DNA from: Deltaproteobacteria bacterium
GTDB lineage: Bacteria > Myxococcota_A > Polyangia > Polyangiales > Polyangiaceae
Direction: 5' to 3'
Length of the DNA: 64,000 bases
Assembly: GCA_016218915.1 (NCBI GenBank)
Contig: JACRCQ010000072.1
Coordinates: 124,001 to 188,000 of the forward strand
A program made the position numbers and the translations under genes. The notes beneath the pieces are model-generated. The model was not told the DNA's origin. It did not search any database and saw only the letters and a program-made list of their open reading frames with translations. This document shows positions 34,830 to 42,757 of the stretch, in pieces. The number at the start of each line of letters is the position of its first letter. The stretch's first letter is position 1.

Positions 34830-35752
34830 CGCCGCAGCTTGCTACCCACAGAGCGTCCCAGGAGACCGGCTTGCTGCTCCGTCGTGGGCCAAGGCGCTGC
34901 CTGCTCCACGAAGCGCAGATTGCTTCCATCAGGCTCGGCGAGCATTGCCACGAGCAGCATCGTTCCATCCTCGGCCCGACGCGCATGTGCGGCAATCGGC
35001 GTACGACAATTGCCCTCCACCTCGATCATCACGCCTCGCTCGGCTGCCACGGCCAGGGCTGTCTCCTCGTGGTGCAGCGCAGCCAGGAGCATCAGCACCC
35101 TGTCGTCACCTTCCCTGCACTCGATCCCGAGGGCGCCCTGTCCCACGGCCGGGATGCACAGCTCCGGCGCAAGGATCTCGGAGATGGCATCTGCCAGTCC
35201 CAGCCTGTCGAGGCCTGCCTTGGCGAGGATGGCAGCATCGACGACACCTTCCCTTACCTTCCTCAGGCGGGTATCCACGTTGCCTCGAAGGGGCACAAAG
35301 GTAAGATCCGGACGCGCCTTGTGCAGGAGCACGCTCCGCCGCAGGCTCGAGGTTCCCACGCTCGCCCCGGCCGGAAGCTGGGCAAAGCCAGCGCCGGTCC
35401 GGGACACCAGCACATCGCGAGGATCAGCGCGAAGAGGCACGCAGCCGATTCGCAGGCCGTCCGCGAGCAACCCCGGCACGTCCTTGATCGAGTGCACGGC
35501 AAAGTCTGCGCGACGCTCGATCAGGGCTTCCTCGATCTCCTTGACGAACACGCCCTTCCCACCGACCTCGGCCAGGGGGCGATCCTGGATCCTGTCGCCC
35601 GTGGTGACCACGAGCAGCTCAGCGACCGACAGCCCGCTGTGCGCCTCGCACAGGCGGGTGGCAAAGGCACGGGACTGTGCGAGTGCGAGCTGCGACTTGC
35701 GCGTCGCCATGGTCAGGGACTGCACGGCACCGGATTGCACAGGACGGGTCAC
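34826..35752 (-). CDS. hemC: Hydroxymethylbilane synthase (porphobilinogen deaminase)
   Basis: 308 residues. It polymerises four porphobilinogen molecules onto a covalent dipyrromethane primer to give hydroxymethylbilane. Conserved blocks include ATRKSQLALAQS, KGVFVKEIEEAL, FAVHSIKDVP (catalytic Asp), GTSSLRR and QGALGIECR. The primer is attached to Cys249 in VEGNCRTPIAAHA. It overlaps hemA upstream and the barrel-like gene downstream by 4 bp each (ATGA), a translationally coupled unit. Length and motifs are normal for the family. Confidence 0.97.
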   Translation of the reverse strand: MTRPVQSGAVQSLTMATRKSQLALAQSRAFATRLCEAHSGLSVAELLVVTTGDRIQDRPLAEVGGKGVFVKEIEEALIERRADFAVHSIKDVPGLLADGLRIGCVPLRADPRDVLVSRTGAGFAQLPAGASVGTSSLRRSVLLHKARPDLTFVPLRGNVDTRLRKVREGVVDAAILAKAGLDRLGLADAISEILAPELCIPAVGQGALGIECREGDDRVLMLLAALHHEETALAVAAERGVMIEVEGNCRTPIAAHARRAEDGTMLLVAMLAEPDGSNLRFVEQAAPWPTTEQQAGLLGRSVGSKLRR

Positions 35753-37272
35753 GAGGCCTCCTTGGGAACACCAGACGATTCGCGCGAAGCACCTTCCCGG
35801 GCCACGGCGCCGGAGGTTTGGGGCTCCTCAGCTTCCGGGTCGGCATGAGAATCGGAGCCGTTTCCGCCCGCAGAAGGGTCGCTGGAAGCGTGCTCGCCCG
35901 CAGCGGCCTCGCTCGATCCATTGCCATCGGGCTTGGACATCCGGGGCTGGCTGTCGCGGCGCGACGGGCGATCGGCCGCGGCCGGCTCGTCGTTGTCCGG
36001 CAGATCGAACAGGTGGCGCAACGCATCCATGTAGTCGCTAGCAGCACCTTCCGCGGCAGCGGCTTTGAGCCGGGTCGACGGCGCGTGGGTGAGCTTGTTG
36101 ACCGCAGCCGAGACCATGGCCTCCAGCGCCTTGCGCTCGGCCGGGCCGAGGTGCTTGAGCTTGCCCCCCAGGCTGCGCTCGAGCTCAGCAAACAGAACCC
36201 CTTGCACGTGCTTTCTCAGAGCCACCACGGTGGGCGTGACCTTGAGCGCCTCGAGCCAGGTGCTGAACGCGTCAGCTTCCTCGTCGACGATCCGCTCTGC
36301 GCTCTGCGCCTCGGTGAGACGACCGCGCATGGTGTCTGCCGCGATCTTCTCCAGATCGTCGATGTCGTACAGGTACACGCCCTCCAGATCGTTGACCTGG
36401 GGGTCGACGTCGCGAGGCACTGCGATGTCGATGATGAACAGGCTTCGTCCGCGGCGGGCCCTGGTGATCGACGCGACCAGCTCGCGGGTGAGCACGAAGT
36501 GCGGGCTCGAGGTGCTTGCGATCACGACGTCGGCTTCGATCAGCGTGCGCTGCAGATCGGTCCACGGGCGCGCCTCGCCCTTGAACATGGAGGCTACGTT
36601 CTGCGCGCGCTCGATGCTCCGGTTGACCACGCGGAGCTTGGCGCCGTCTTCGCAAAGCACCTTGGCCGCATCCTCGGCCATCTCGCCGGCACCGAGCAGA
36701 GCCGTGACCCGACCGGAGAGGTCTCCGAAGATCTGGCGCGCCAGATCGATCGCAGCCGACGAGATCGATACCCTGCCAGCGCCGATCTGGGTCTCGGTGC
36801 GCACGCGCTTGGCAACATGCAGTGCGCTTTCGACGGCGCGCCCGAGCAGCATCCCGACCGACCTGGCCTGGCTTGCCTTCTCGAAGGCGTCCTTGAACTG
36901 TCCGAGGATCTGCGGCTCCCCCACGACCAGCGAATCGAGCGAGGCAGCCACACGGAACACATGCCGCACGGCAGGGTCGTCGGTGTAGCGGAACAGGTGG
37001 GTCCGGACCTCTTCGGAGCGCAGCTCGCCGGCTCGATCGATCAGCTTCTGCTCGATGGCATCCGCTGCCAGGGTGCCGTCGCGATCTGACCCGTGCTTGG
37101 CTGTCGCGTAGATCTCCACGCGGTTGCACGTGGACAGCACCATCACCTCGCCGACCTCGGGCAGGCTCTGCAGCTCGTCGAGGAAGCCAGGCAGTCCATC
37201 GGCCGGCACCGCAAGGCGCTCACGCACCTCGATGGGTGCGGACTTGTGCGAGAGGCCGACGACGACGATCAC
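35749..37272 (-). CDS. hemA: Glutamyl-tRNA reductase with long C-terminal tail
   Basis: 507 residues from a GTG start at 37272 that overlaps the ccsA stop (GTGA). The enzyme reduces glutamyl-tRNA to glutamate-1-semialdehyde, the first committed step of tetrapyrrole synthesis. VVGLSHKSAPIEVRERL and the active-site Cys49 in STCNRVEIYA are canonical, as are the NADPH-binding GAGEMAEDAAK and the dimerisation helices. Typical proteins end near 420 residues; about 85 further residues (after FDLPDND) are an acidic, Ser/Gly/Ala-rich, probably disordered tail. hemC follows with a 4-bp overlap. Confidence 0.96.
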   Translation of the reverse strand: MIVVVGLSHKSAPIEVRERLAVPADGLPGFLDELQSLPEVGEVMVLSTCNRVEIYATAKHGSDRDGTLAADAIEQKLIDRAGELRSEEVRTHLFRYTDDPAVRHVFRVAASLDSLVVGEPQILGQFKDAFEKASQARSVGMLLGRAVESALHVAKRVRTETQIGAGRVSISSAAIDLARQIFGDLSGRVTALLGAGEMAEDAAKVLCEDGAKLRVVNRSIERAQNVASMFKGEARPWTDLQRTLIEADVVIASTSSPHFVLTRELVASITRARRGRSLFIIDIAVPRDVDPQVNDLEGVYLYDIDDLEKIAADTMRGRLTEAQSAERIVDEEADAFSTWLEALKVTPTVVALRKHVQGVLFAELERSLGGKLKHLGPAERKALEAMVSAAVNKLTHAPSTRLKAAAAEGAASDYMDALRHLFDLPDNDEPAAADRPSRRDSQPRMSKPDGNGSSEAAAGEHASSDPSAGGNGSDSHADPEAEEPQTSGAVAREGASRESSGVPKEAS

Positions 37273-38093
37273 CGCGGTTCCATCCCAGCCCTGCCGAGGT
37301 ACAAAGCTACGACGAGCATCGAGAGAACGAAGCCTGCGAGGGTGCCATAGGCAGCGCGCTTGCCGCGCCAGCCCAGGGTCGACCGGAGCAGCAGCACGCA
37401 CGAGAAAACGGCCCAGGTGACGTACCCGAGCATGATGCGCAGCATTTCGACCGTGGTGCCCATGGTGAGCTTGGAGACCCAGACGCTGCCGGTGACAGCG
37501 CCTACGGTCATGAACACGAAGCCGATCAGCAGGAACCGATGGGCTGCGGTATCGAGCGTGTCGAGCGGGGGAATTCTTCCGAAGACCGACGCACCTCTCT
37601 TGGCTTTGAGCTGGTGCTCCTGGAACAGGTACATGGCAGCTGCGCCGCTTGCGAGCACGAAGAAAGCATCACCCAGGACATTGGTTGAGATGTGCACGGG
37701 GAGCAGTTTGTTGCGCAGGTTGAGCGGAACATCCGGTAGTCCGATGAACCGGCTCGCGATCAGGAAGACCAGCGCCACCGGAACCACGAACAAGCCCAGG
37801 GCATCGGCCTTGAAAGTCTTGGGAACCAGCAGGTACGCCACGCACATCACGACCACGGCGAGCGAAATCGCCAGGTTGATCGTCTTCATCGGGCAGACCC
37901 TGAACACCACGCCGTAGTGCACCACGAAGGCGAACTGCAGGACCGCCCCGAGCCACAGCAGCGTGCGTGCAAGACCTGTGGCGCGACTCGAGCCTCCGCG
38001 CGTCGAGATGTGCACGAAGAACGCAGCGCTCGAGCCGGCATACGCAGCCGCAGCAGCGCTCACGATCAAGTCAGAGGCGAGTCGGGGTTCCAC
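37269..38093 (-). CDS. CcsA/HemX-like cytochrome c assembly membrane protein
   Basis: 274 residues from a GTG start. It is a polytopic membrane protein with about eight hydrophobic helices. HISTNVLGDAFFVLASGAAAMYLFQE and the later RFLLIGFVFMTVGAVTGSVW are typical of CcsA/ResC/HemX proteins of cytochrome c assembly; the tryptophan-rich WWD heme-handling motif is not evident. Placement directly upstream of hemA is the classic HemX arrangement, where the protein tunes glutamyl-tRNA reductase levels in Gram-positives; whether it does so here is inferred. It begins 6 bp after the stop of the upstream hypothetical gene. Confidence 0.88.
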   Translation of the reverse strand: MEPRLASDLIVSAAAAAYAGSSAAFFVHISTRGGSSRATGLARTLLWLGAVLQFAFVVHYGVVFRVCPMKTINLAISLAVVVMCVAYLLVPKTFKADALGLFVVPVALVFLIASRFIGLPDVPLNLRNKLLPVHISTNVLGDAFFVLASGAAAMYLFQEHQLKAKRGASVFGRIPPLDTLDTAAHRFLLIGFVFMTVGAVTGSVWVSKLTMGTTVEMLRIMLGYVTWAVFSCVLLLRSTLGWRGKRAAYGTLAGFVLSMLVVALYLGRAGMEPR

Positions 38094-38099
38094 GCGTCT

Positions 38100-38483
38100 T
38101 CACATTTTCTGGGACAGGAAGTCGGCGAGCAGCTGCTCGTCGCTAGAAAGCGCCGGGCTTTCAGCCTGCTTCTGCGCAGCCGGTCCGACCGGCGTGCCGA
38201 GGAATCCGAGCACGATGTCGTAGGCGTTGTTGTCGAGGACCATCGAAGCTTCGACCACCTCTGCACCGAGCTCCTTGAGAAACGCCCGCGTTTTGCACTT
38301 GCCGACCAGCTCGTTGGCGTCGGGCTCGCCGGTCACTTCTCGCAGCACCCGTACCCCCTCGGCGAGGCGGTACAGCCGCTGCTCGCTTTTGATGCACAGA
38401 TCCTGCCCCTGCATCTCGGCCGTGCCATCCAAAAGCCACGCGTCGAGCGATTCCTGAGGTAGAAAAAGCCGGTTCTTCAGCAT
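38100..38483 (-). CDS. Conserved hypothetical protein, first gene of the heme operon
   Basis: 127 residues from the ATG at 38483; a GTG 12 bases further upstream is the alternative. Residues 1-110 look globular (MLKNRLFLPQESLDAWLLDG, RLYRLAEGVRVLREVTGE, VVEASMVLDNNAYDIVLGFLG), with a Ser/Gln-rich linker and a short C-terminal helix. Single Cys residues occur. Its stop is 6 bp from the ccsA-like start, so it leads a five-gene operon. I cannot name the family. Confidence 0.75.
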   Translation of the reverse strand: MLKNRLFLPQESLDAWLLDGTAEMQGQDLCIKSEQRLYRLAEGVRVLREVTGEPDANELVGKCKTRAFLKELGAEVVEASMVLDNNAYDIVLGFLGTPVGPAAQKQAESPALSSDEQLLADFLSQKM

Positions 38484-38552
38484 TCCGCCTGCCACTCTAG
38501 CACGCTCCGGGGGGAGCTTGCCCGTCGGGTCGAGGGGGGGCTATGTAGGGCC

Positions 38553-39185
38553 GTGACCCCCGTCTTGTCCGCCGTGTACGACGAGCTTCTGCAGCGGGCC
38601 AACGGCCAGCCGCACGCCGGCCTTGCGCGGGTCCTGGTCCGTCGGTTCCTCGAACGCACCGGCACGCTCCCGCCCGACCACCCCCAGGCGCAGTTCCGCC
38701 ACGCAGCAGCGTGGGAGGATGCGCTGTGCCGCGGCGGGCTTGCGGCGCAGCTCGTGGGGGAGCTCGACGACGAAGCGGAGCGCAATCTGGCGCTGCTTCT
38801 CACGCGATCGCATCGAGGGATCTTCCGGTTCGACACGCTCGGCACGCGGCACGTGGTGCACGACCTCTGGTCTGGCGCGTGGTTCATCCTGGTGGCCAGG
38901 GACGACATAGGACGCGCGGTGTCAGGTGACAACCTGGGGAGCCTGTGCCAGGGGCGTGTGGTTGGGGCAGCAGATGGGTGCGCATTTCTGCCTGGCGCGA
39001 TCTTCCACGACGCAGGGGCGACCGAGTGCATCGAGGTTGTGCTCAAAAAAGCTGAAGAGATCGGGATGGAAGCGGACGCGCTGTTCGATGCGCTGCTGCG
39101 CATGGATCACACGTTGCGAACCATGTCCCGGGTGCGCGCGGCGTATGCGTACCGGCTCGAGGCGATCGAGAGACACGACACTTGA
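38553..39185 (+). CDS. Conserved hypothetical protein
   Basis: 210 residues from a GTG start, divergent from the heme operon (69 bp between starts). It looks soluble and mixed alpha/beta, with LSAVYDELLQRANGQPHAGLARVLVRRFLERTG at the N-terminus, DLWSGAWFILVARDDIGRAVSGDN in the middle and a C-terminal helical segment (MEADALFDALLRMDHTLRTMSRVRAAYAYR). No signal peptide. The family is not recognised. A tract of hexamer repeats begins 5 bp after its stop. Confidence 0.72.
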   Translation: MTPVLSAVYDELLQRANGQPHAGLARVLVRRFLERTGTLPPDHPQAQFRHAAAWEDALCRGGLAAQLVGELDDEAERNLALLLTRSHRGIFRFDTLGTRHVVHDLWSGAWFILVARDDIGRAVSGDNLGSLCQGRVVGAADGCAFLPGAIFHDAGATECIEVVLKKAEEIGMEADALFDALLRMDHTLRTMSRVRAAYAYRLEAIERHDT

Positions 39186-39190
39186 TCGTC

Positions 39191-39238
39191 GAGCAGGGGC
39201 AAGGGCAAGGGCAGGGGCAAGGGCAAGGGCAGAGGCAA
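39191..39238. repeat. Tandem hexamer tract (eight units of GGGCAA-like sequence)
   Basis: The six-base unit GGGCAA/GGGCAG, with one GAGCAG and one AGGCAA, runs immediately after the preceding stop codon and 29 bp before the next start. Same style of unit as at 34190-34273, with a different sequence. Confidence 0.8.
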
Positions 39239-39267
39239 GCCACGACGATCCGTGTATTCTCTGGGGC

Positions 39268-39831
39268 ATGAGAACTGTCTCGATCGCGATGCTGGCTGCT
39301 TTGCTCGTGTCGTGCGGCGCGGCGCCGACGCCGGAGCGGTCTCGCTCCGCCCCTGTCACGCCAGGGCCAGGAGCCCCTGCACCGGGACGTCAGCCCGTGG
39401 CTGATCCTCCAGAGCCGGCCAAGGGCGCTGCAGAGCTTCCTGCAGGATCGGCCAATGGGTTGCCCAAAGGCCTGAACCCTGGAGCACCTGCGGCGTACTG
39501 GATCTGGCAGGATCCTTCCGACGGATGGCACCTGCGCACGACTACTGCGGGGGTGCCTCACCAGTTCATGGGACGCATTCTCGGGGTGAGCGGCGAGATC
39601 GTGGGCAGGCCCATGCGGACCGAGCACCGCGACCGGGTTCGATTCACCAAGCGCGGAATGGTGTTCGACTTCCAGACCCAGGGGTCGATCGACGGGCTCG
39701 ACTTCAAGGCGAGCGACAACGGGTGCGTGCGGTTCAATCTGAAGATCGATGGCGGTCCTGCTCCCAAGCGGATCTTCGTGGGTTCGAATTCGTTGGAGCC
39801 TCCCCATGCGCACTTCATGGTGTGTCCGTAG
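39268..39831 (+). CDS. Predicted lipoprotein
   Basis: 187 residues from the ATG at 39268 with a lipoprotein signal (IAMLAALLVSCGAAP, Cys about 16) and a long Pro/Ala/Gly linker to about residue 65. The C-terminal domain has LRTTTAGVPHQFMGRILG, VRFTKRGMVFDFQTQGSIDGLDF and DNGCVRFNLKIDGG, an all-beta pattern. Unnamed family. The next gene begins inside its last 26 bases. Confidence 0.78.
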   Translation: MRTVSIAMLAALLVSCGAAPTPERSRSAPVTPGPGAPAPGRQPVADPPEPAKGAAELPAGSANGLPKGLNPGAPAAYWIWQDPSDGWHLRTTTAGVPHQFMGRILGVSGEIVGRPMRTEHRDRVRFTKRGMVFDFQTQGSIDGLDFKASDNGCVRFNLKIDGGPAPKRIFVGSNSLEPPHAHFMVCP

Positions 39832-40306
39832 CCTTGTGTGGATCGCCTGCGTGGCGATGGTCTCCTGCAAGCCGAGCTCAACGGCGCCGTCGCTCGTTCG
39901 GGCGCTCAATCCGGCGAGCGACGCACCGATCACGCAGAGTGGAGTGAAGGCCGACGACGGGGGGTGGCGCATCGACCCGTCAGCTGCGGGGAGCGTGAGG
40001 CTCTTCGAGATCCCGGGCGACACCTGCGAAGAGTGCCGGCTGATCTACCGTGCGAAGCTCAGGACCGACGACATCAAGGCGCCTGCGTATCTCGAGATGT
40101 GGGTGCGCCTGCCAGGCAAAGGGGAGTTCTTCTCGCGCGGGCTGGCTGCTCCGGTGCAGGGAACCACGGGCTGGGCGAGCTACGAGATCCCGTTCTTCTT
40201 CAAGAAGGGGGAGAAGGCGGACCTGGTCAAGCTGAACGTGGGATTCCAGGCGCCGGGCGGTGCGCTGTGGATCAAGGACGTGGAGCTGATGAAGGGAGCG
40301 CTGTAG
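39806..40306 (+). CDS. Predicted lipoprotein
   Basis: 166 residues from the ATG at 39806, with a lipoprotein signal (WIACVAMVSCKPSS, Cys about 21, Lys at +2). It overlaps the end of the preceding lipoprotein gene by 26 bp in a different frame, suggesting coupling. The mature domain (about 40-165) resembles a carbohydrate-binding-type beta-sandwich: LFEIPGDTCEECRLIYRAKLRTDD, AYLEMWVRLPGKGEFFSRG and a final VGFQAPGGALWIKDVEL. A heptamer repeat tract follows. Confidence 0.76.
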   Translation: MRTSWCVRSLVWIACVAMVSCKPSSTAPSLVRALNPASDAPITQSGVKADDGGWRIDPSAAGSVRLFEIPGDTCEECRLIYRAKLRTDDIKAPAYLEMWVRLPGKGEFFSRGLAAPVQGTTGWASYEIPFFFKKGEKADLVKLNVGFQAPGGALWIKDVELMKGAL

Positions 40307-40317
40307 CGGCTCGCGTG

Positions 40318-40440
40318 AAGGGCCAAGGGCCAAGGGCCAAGGGCCAAGGGCCAAGGGCCAAGGGCCAAGGGCCAAGGGCCAAGGGCCAAGGGCCAAGGGC
40401 CAAGGGACGAGGGACGAGGGACGAGGGCAAGGGCCGAGGG
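40318..40440. repeat. Tandem heptamer tract (12 perfect AAGGGCC units, then GAGGGAC variants)
   Basis: Bases 40318-40401 are twelve perfect 7-bp units; 40402-40440 continue as related units of the type GAGGGAC. It lies between the convergent stops at 40306 and 40446. Confidence 0.92.
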
Positions 40441-40445
40441 CTGCT

Positions 40446-41528
40446 CTACCTCACTCTTCCTGAGAACCACGACACTGCTGCAAGGAACTGCTCGGTGCTG
40501 CCATGTTGGGTCGAGCCTGCACCGTTGTACGGCGCAGGATCAGGTACGCGATAACCAGCGGCTTTCATGGCGCTGACGATCGCGTTCGCATCTGCGAGAT
40601 CGCCCCCGGGACCGGCCTGTCCCCAGGGTTGGAAGCCGAGCGCAGAAGCGTTCGCAGCAGGGCCGGGCGTGGAGGCGTTGACGTCGTTGGCCCAGAAGGC
40701 TGCGAAGTACGACTGGCGCAGGGTGAAGCCGAGCTTGAGAGCAGCGGTCGTTCCAGCGGACTCGCCCATCAAATAGGTGCGATCGTTGTCCACGTTGTAC
40801 TTGGCGCGCATCTCGTCGAGGACCGTGGCTCCTGCATTGCCGTCGCCGTTGTAGGTCACGCCATCGAGGACCGCGCGAAGGAAGGTCTGGGTGTTGGTGT
40901 AGGACGCGACCTGGATCAGATTGTTGGTCATCTGGGCTGCGCCTTCGGTGCCGCTGTAGACGACGAGCAGGGGCGTGGCGGTGGAAGGGTTGTAGGAGCT
41001 GGGAACGATCAGGCGATAGGAGATTCCCTGGACGGTTTGGGGGTCGCCGCTCACAGGTGCCGGGCCGCCTGAGCCTTTGGAGCTGTCGCCGAGCGGGGGG
41101 ACGACGCTGCCCGAGCCTGCGGAACCGCCCTGGGCGACGGTGCCACCGGTTCCGCCTTGTCCAGCAGAGCCGCCTTGTCCTGCGGAGCCGCCCTGGGCGA
41201 CGGTCCCGCCTTGTCCCGCGGAACCGCCCTGGGCGACGGTGCCACCGGTTCCGGGTTGCCCTCCGGTGGAGACGCTGCCGCCGCTGCCGCCGGTGAATTG
41301 CGAGCCACCGCTTCCGCCTTGGGCGGTGCCACCTGCGCCGCCACCCGCCGGGGCTCCGCCCGCTCCGCCTTGTCCCTGGCTTGCGTCCTGGCCGCTGTAG
41401 CCGCCGAAGCCCTGGGGCACCGGCGTGAGCTCCACATCGTCGTAGCCGAGGAGCTGCGAGCATCCAGCAGCGAGCAATGCTGCGACGCCGCAAGTCCAAC
41501 CGTTCCGGCCCGCTGCACGAAGGCGCAT
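40446..41528 (-). CDS. Secreted esterase-like lipoprotein (alpha/beta-hydrolase)
   Basis: 360 residues from the ATG at 41528 with a lipoprotein signal (VAALLAAGCSQL, Cys about 23). A long Gly/Gln/Ser-rich linker (about 45-155) of repeats such as GGTVAQGGSAGQ leads to an alpha/beta-hydrolase domain: VQGISYRLIVPSSYNPSTATPLLVVYSG, nucleophile motif GESAG and a C-terminal His in STQHGS. This resembles PHB depolymerase/feruloyl-esterase-type enzymes. Surface exposed on a flexible stalk is the likely arrangement. The substrate cannot be told from the sequence. Confidence 0.8.
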   Translation of the reverse strand: MRLRAAGRNGWTCGVAALLAAGCSQLLGYDDVELTPVPQGFGGYSGQDASQGQGGAGGAPAGGGAGGTAQGGSGGSQFTGGSGGSVSTGGQPGTGGTVAQGGSAGQGGTVAQGGSAGQGGSAGQGGTGGTVAQGGSAGSGSVVPPLGDSSKGSGGPAPVSGDPQTVQGISYRLIVPSSYNPSTATPLLVVYSGTEGAAQMTNNLIQVASYTNTQTFLRAVLDGVTYNGDGNAGATVLDEMRAKYNVDNDRTYLMGESAGTTAALKLGFTLRQSYFAAFWANDVNASTPGPAANASALGFQPWGQAGPGGDLADANAIVSAMKAAGYRVPDPAPYNGAGSTQHGSTEQFLAAVSWFSGRVR

Positions 41529-41632
41529 GGTTGAACGATACGACGGACAGGGCGGAAGGTCGACCCGCACCGCCACCGATCCTTTGCGACCGCCTTGGGA
41601 AGCGTGTATGCCGGTGGTACCGGAGGTTCCCC

Positions 41633-42388
41633 ATGCGTAGCGTTCACTGCTTCTGTGCTTTGGGTGTCGTAGCTGCCGGCCTGCTGTATTCCGCCTCGGC
41701 GTCAGCGCAGCTGGTGGATGTATCGGGTGGTGTGAAGGGGTTTGCGGGTGGGAACGTGTGGAGCACGCCCTCTGCTGTCCCGTTCGGTTACGAAGGGAAC
41801 GGTTTCTCAGGGAACGGCGGTGGGTTTGGGTGGGGAGCAGGCCTGTACACGGAAGCCCGCTTCATCAAGTTCCTCGGGCTCGAGTTGGGGCTGACGTACG
41901 ACAGCAGCACGTTGCTACGCAATGTGACGATCAATGCGCAAGGCGTGCGATACGAGACGCAGGAAAAGGTCACGCAGAACGCCCTCCGCATTCCAATCCT
42001 TGCCAAGGGGATCCTTCCCATCCCCTTCGGAAGACTCTCGGCGTTTCTTGGTCCCGAATTCATCGTGCCGTCATCTGCCTCCGGTTCCCTGGAAGTCAAG
42101 AGCACCACACCACCGGTGCCAAAGCCAGATCTGAGCGGCAATATCAAGGTCGAGAAGACAGGGTCGACCATGTTGACCATGGGGTTGGGGCTCACGATCG
42201 ATCTGCCCGCATCTTTCGAGCTTCCGATCGAACTGCGAGCGTCCAAGAATCTCAGCCAGCCGGATGCCTGGGCAGACCGGGTTTCCTGGGCCGCTGAGAC
42301 CCAGAACACCCGGACGGCGCCGTACACGGTCAAGGCCCAGAACTCCTGGGACTTCCGCCTCGGCCTCGGCCTCGGGTACAAGTTCTGA
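41633..42388 (+). CDS. Outer-membrane beta-barrel-like protein
   Basis: 251 residues from the ATG at 41633; a longer frame upstream adds a non-signal N-terminus. A Sec signal peptide ends ASASAQ (about 26). The mature protein consists of strand-turn units (YTEARFIKFLGLELGLTYDSS, MLTMGLGLTIDLPASFELPIELRAS) and ends in LGLGLGYKF, with a terminal Phe like BamA-recognised signals. Probably an OmpA/OmpW-like barrel. The gene before it is the divergent esterase, 104 bp between starts. Confidence 0.8.
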   Translation: MRSVHCFCALGVVAAGLLYSASASAQLVDVSGGVKGFAGGNVWSTPSAVPFGYEGNGFSGNGGGFGWGAGLYTEARFIKFLGLELGLTYDSSTLLRNVTINAQGVRYETQEKVTQNALRIPILAKGILPIPFGRLSAFLGPEFIVPSSASGSLEVKSTTPPVPKPDLSGNIKVEKTGSTMLTMGLGLTIDLPASFELPIELRASKNLSQPDAWADRVSWAAETQNTRTAPYTVKAQNSWDFRLGLGLGYKF

Positions 42389-42757
42389 TTCCACTCTAGT
42401 CCCCGCGTGTTGGCCTGATGGTCTGACGGTGTAGGCATGCCGTGGCATGCCCGCCTGGGGCATGCTGGTAGCATGCCGCCACGGACAATTGGGCGACTTC
42501 AACAGAAATGTCCTGTGTGCTGCTGTGGCGGCTTGCCACGGGCAAGCCTGAGACGGGCATGGCATGCCATGCCCTGCAAGCTGATGATGGAAACCTAGCA
42601 CTCTCGAACGCGACCGTCGCGCGACAGGATGCGACAACACGCAACCTGATGCGACGTCGCTCGCATGCGACGCGACAATCTCTGCGCTCTTCGATTCCGG
42701 CTCACGCGGCATGCCTCGTGCTCACGCGACAGGGACCAAGACCCAACGGAGACCACA
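42389..42757. other. Palindrome-rich intergenic region (about 370 bp, no gene)
   Basis: It contains four GCATGC sites between 42435 and 42476, a nested hairpin bracketed by ccgtggc (42440-42446) and gccacgg (42478-42484), and a perfect 20-bp palindrome at 42555-42574. A cluster of gatgcgac/gcgacg words lies between 42615 and 42675. No frame with a ribosome site was found. Confidence 0.7.
42555..42574. repeat. Perfect 20-bp palindrome
   Basis: Self-complementary along its whole length and centred on GCATGC. It could bind a dimeric regulator or form a cruciform, or belong to a repeat family; the neighbouring GCATGC cluster supports the last. Confidence 0.7.
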
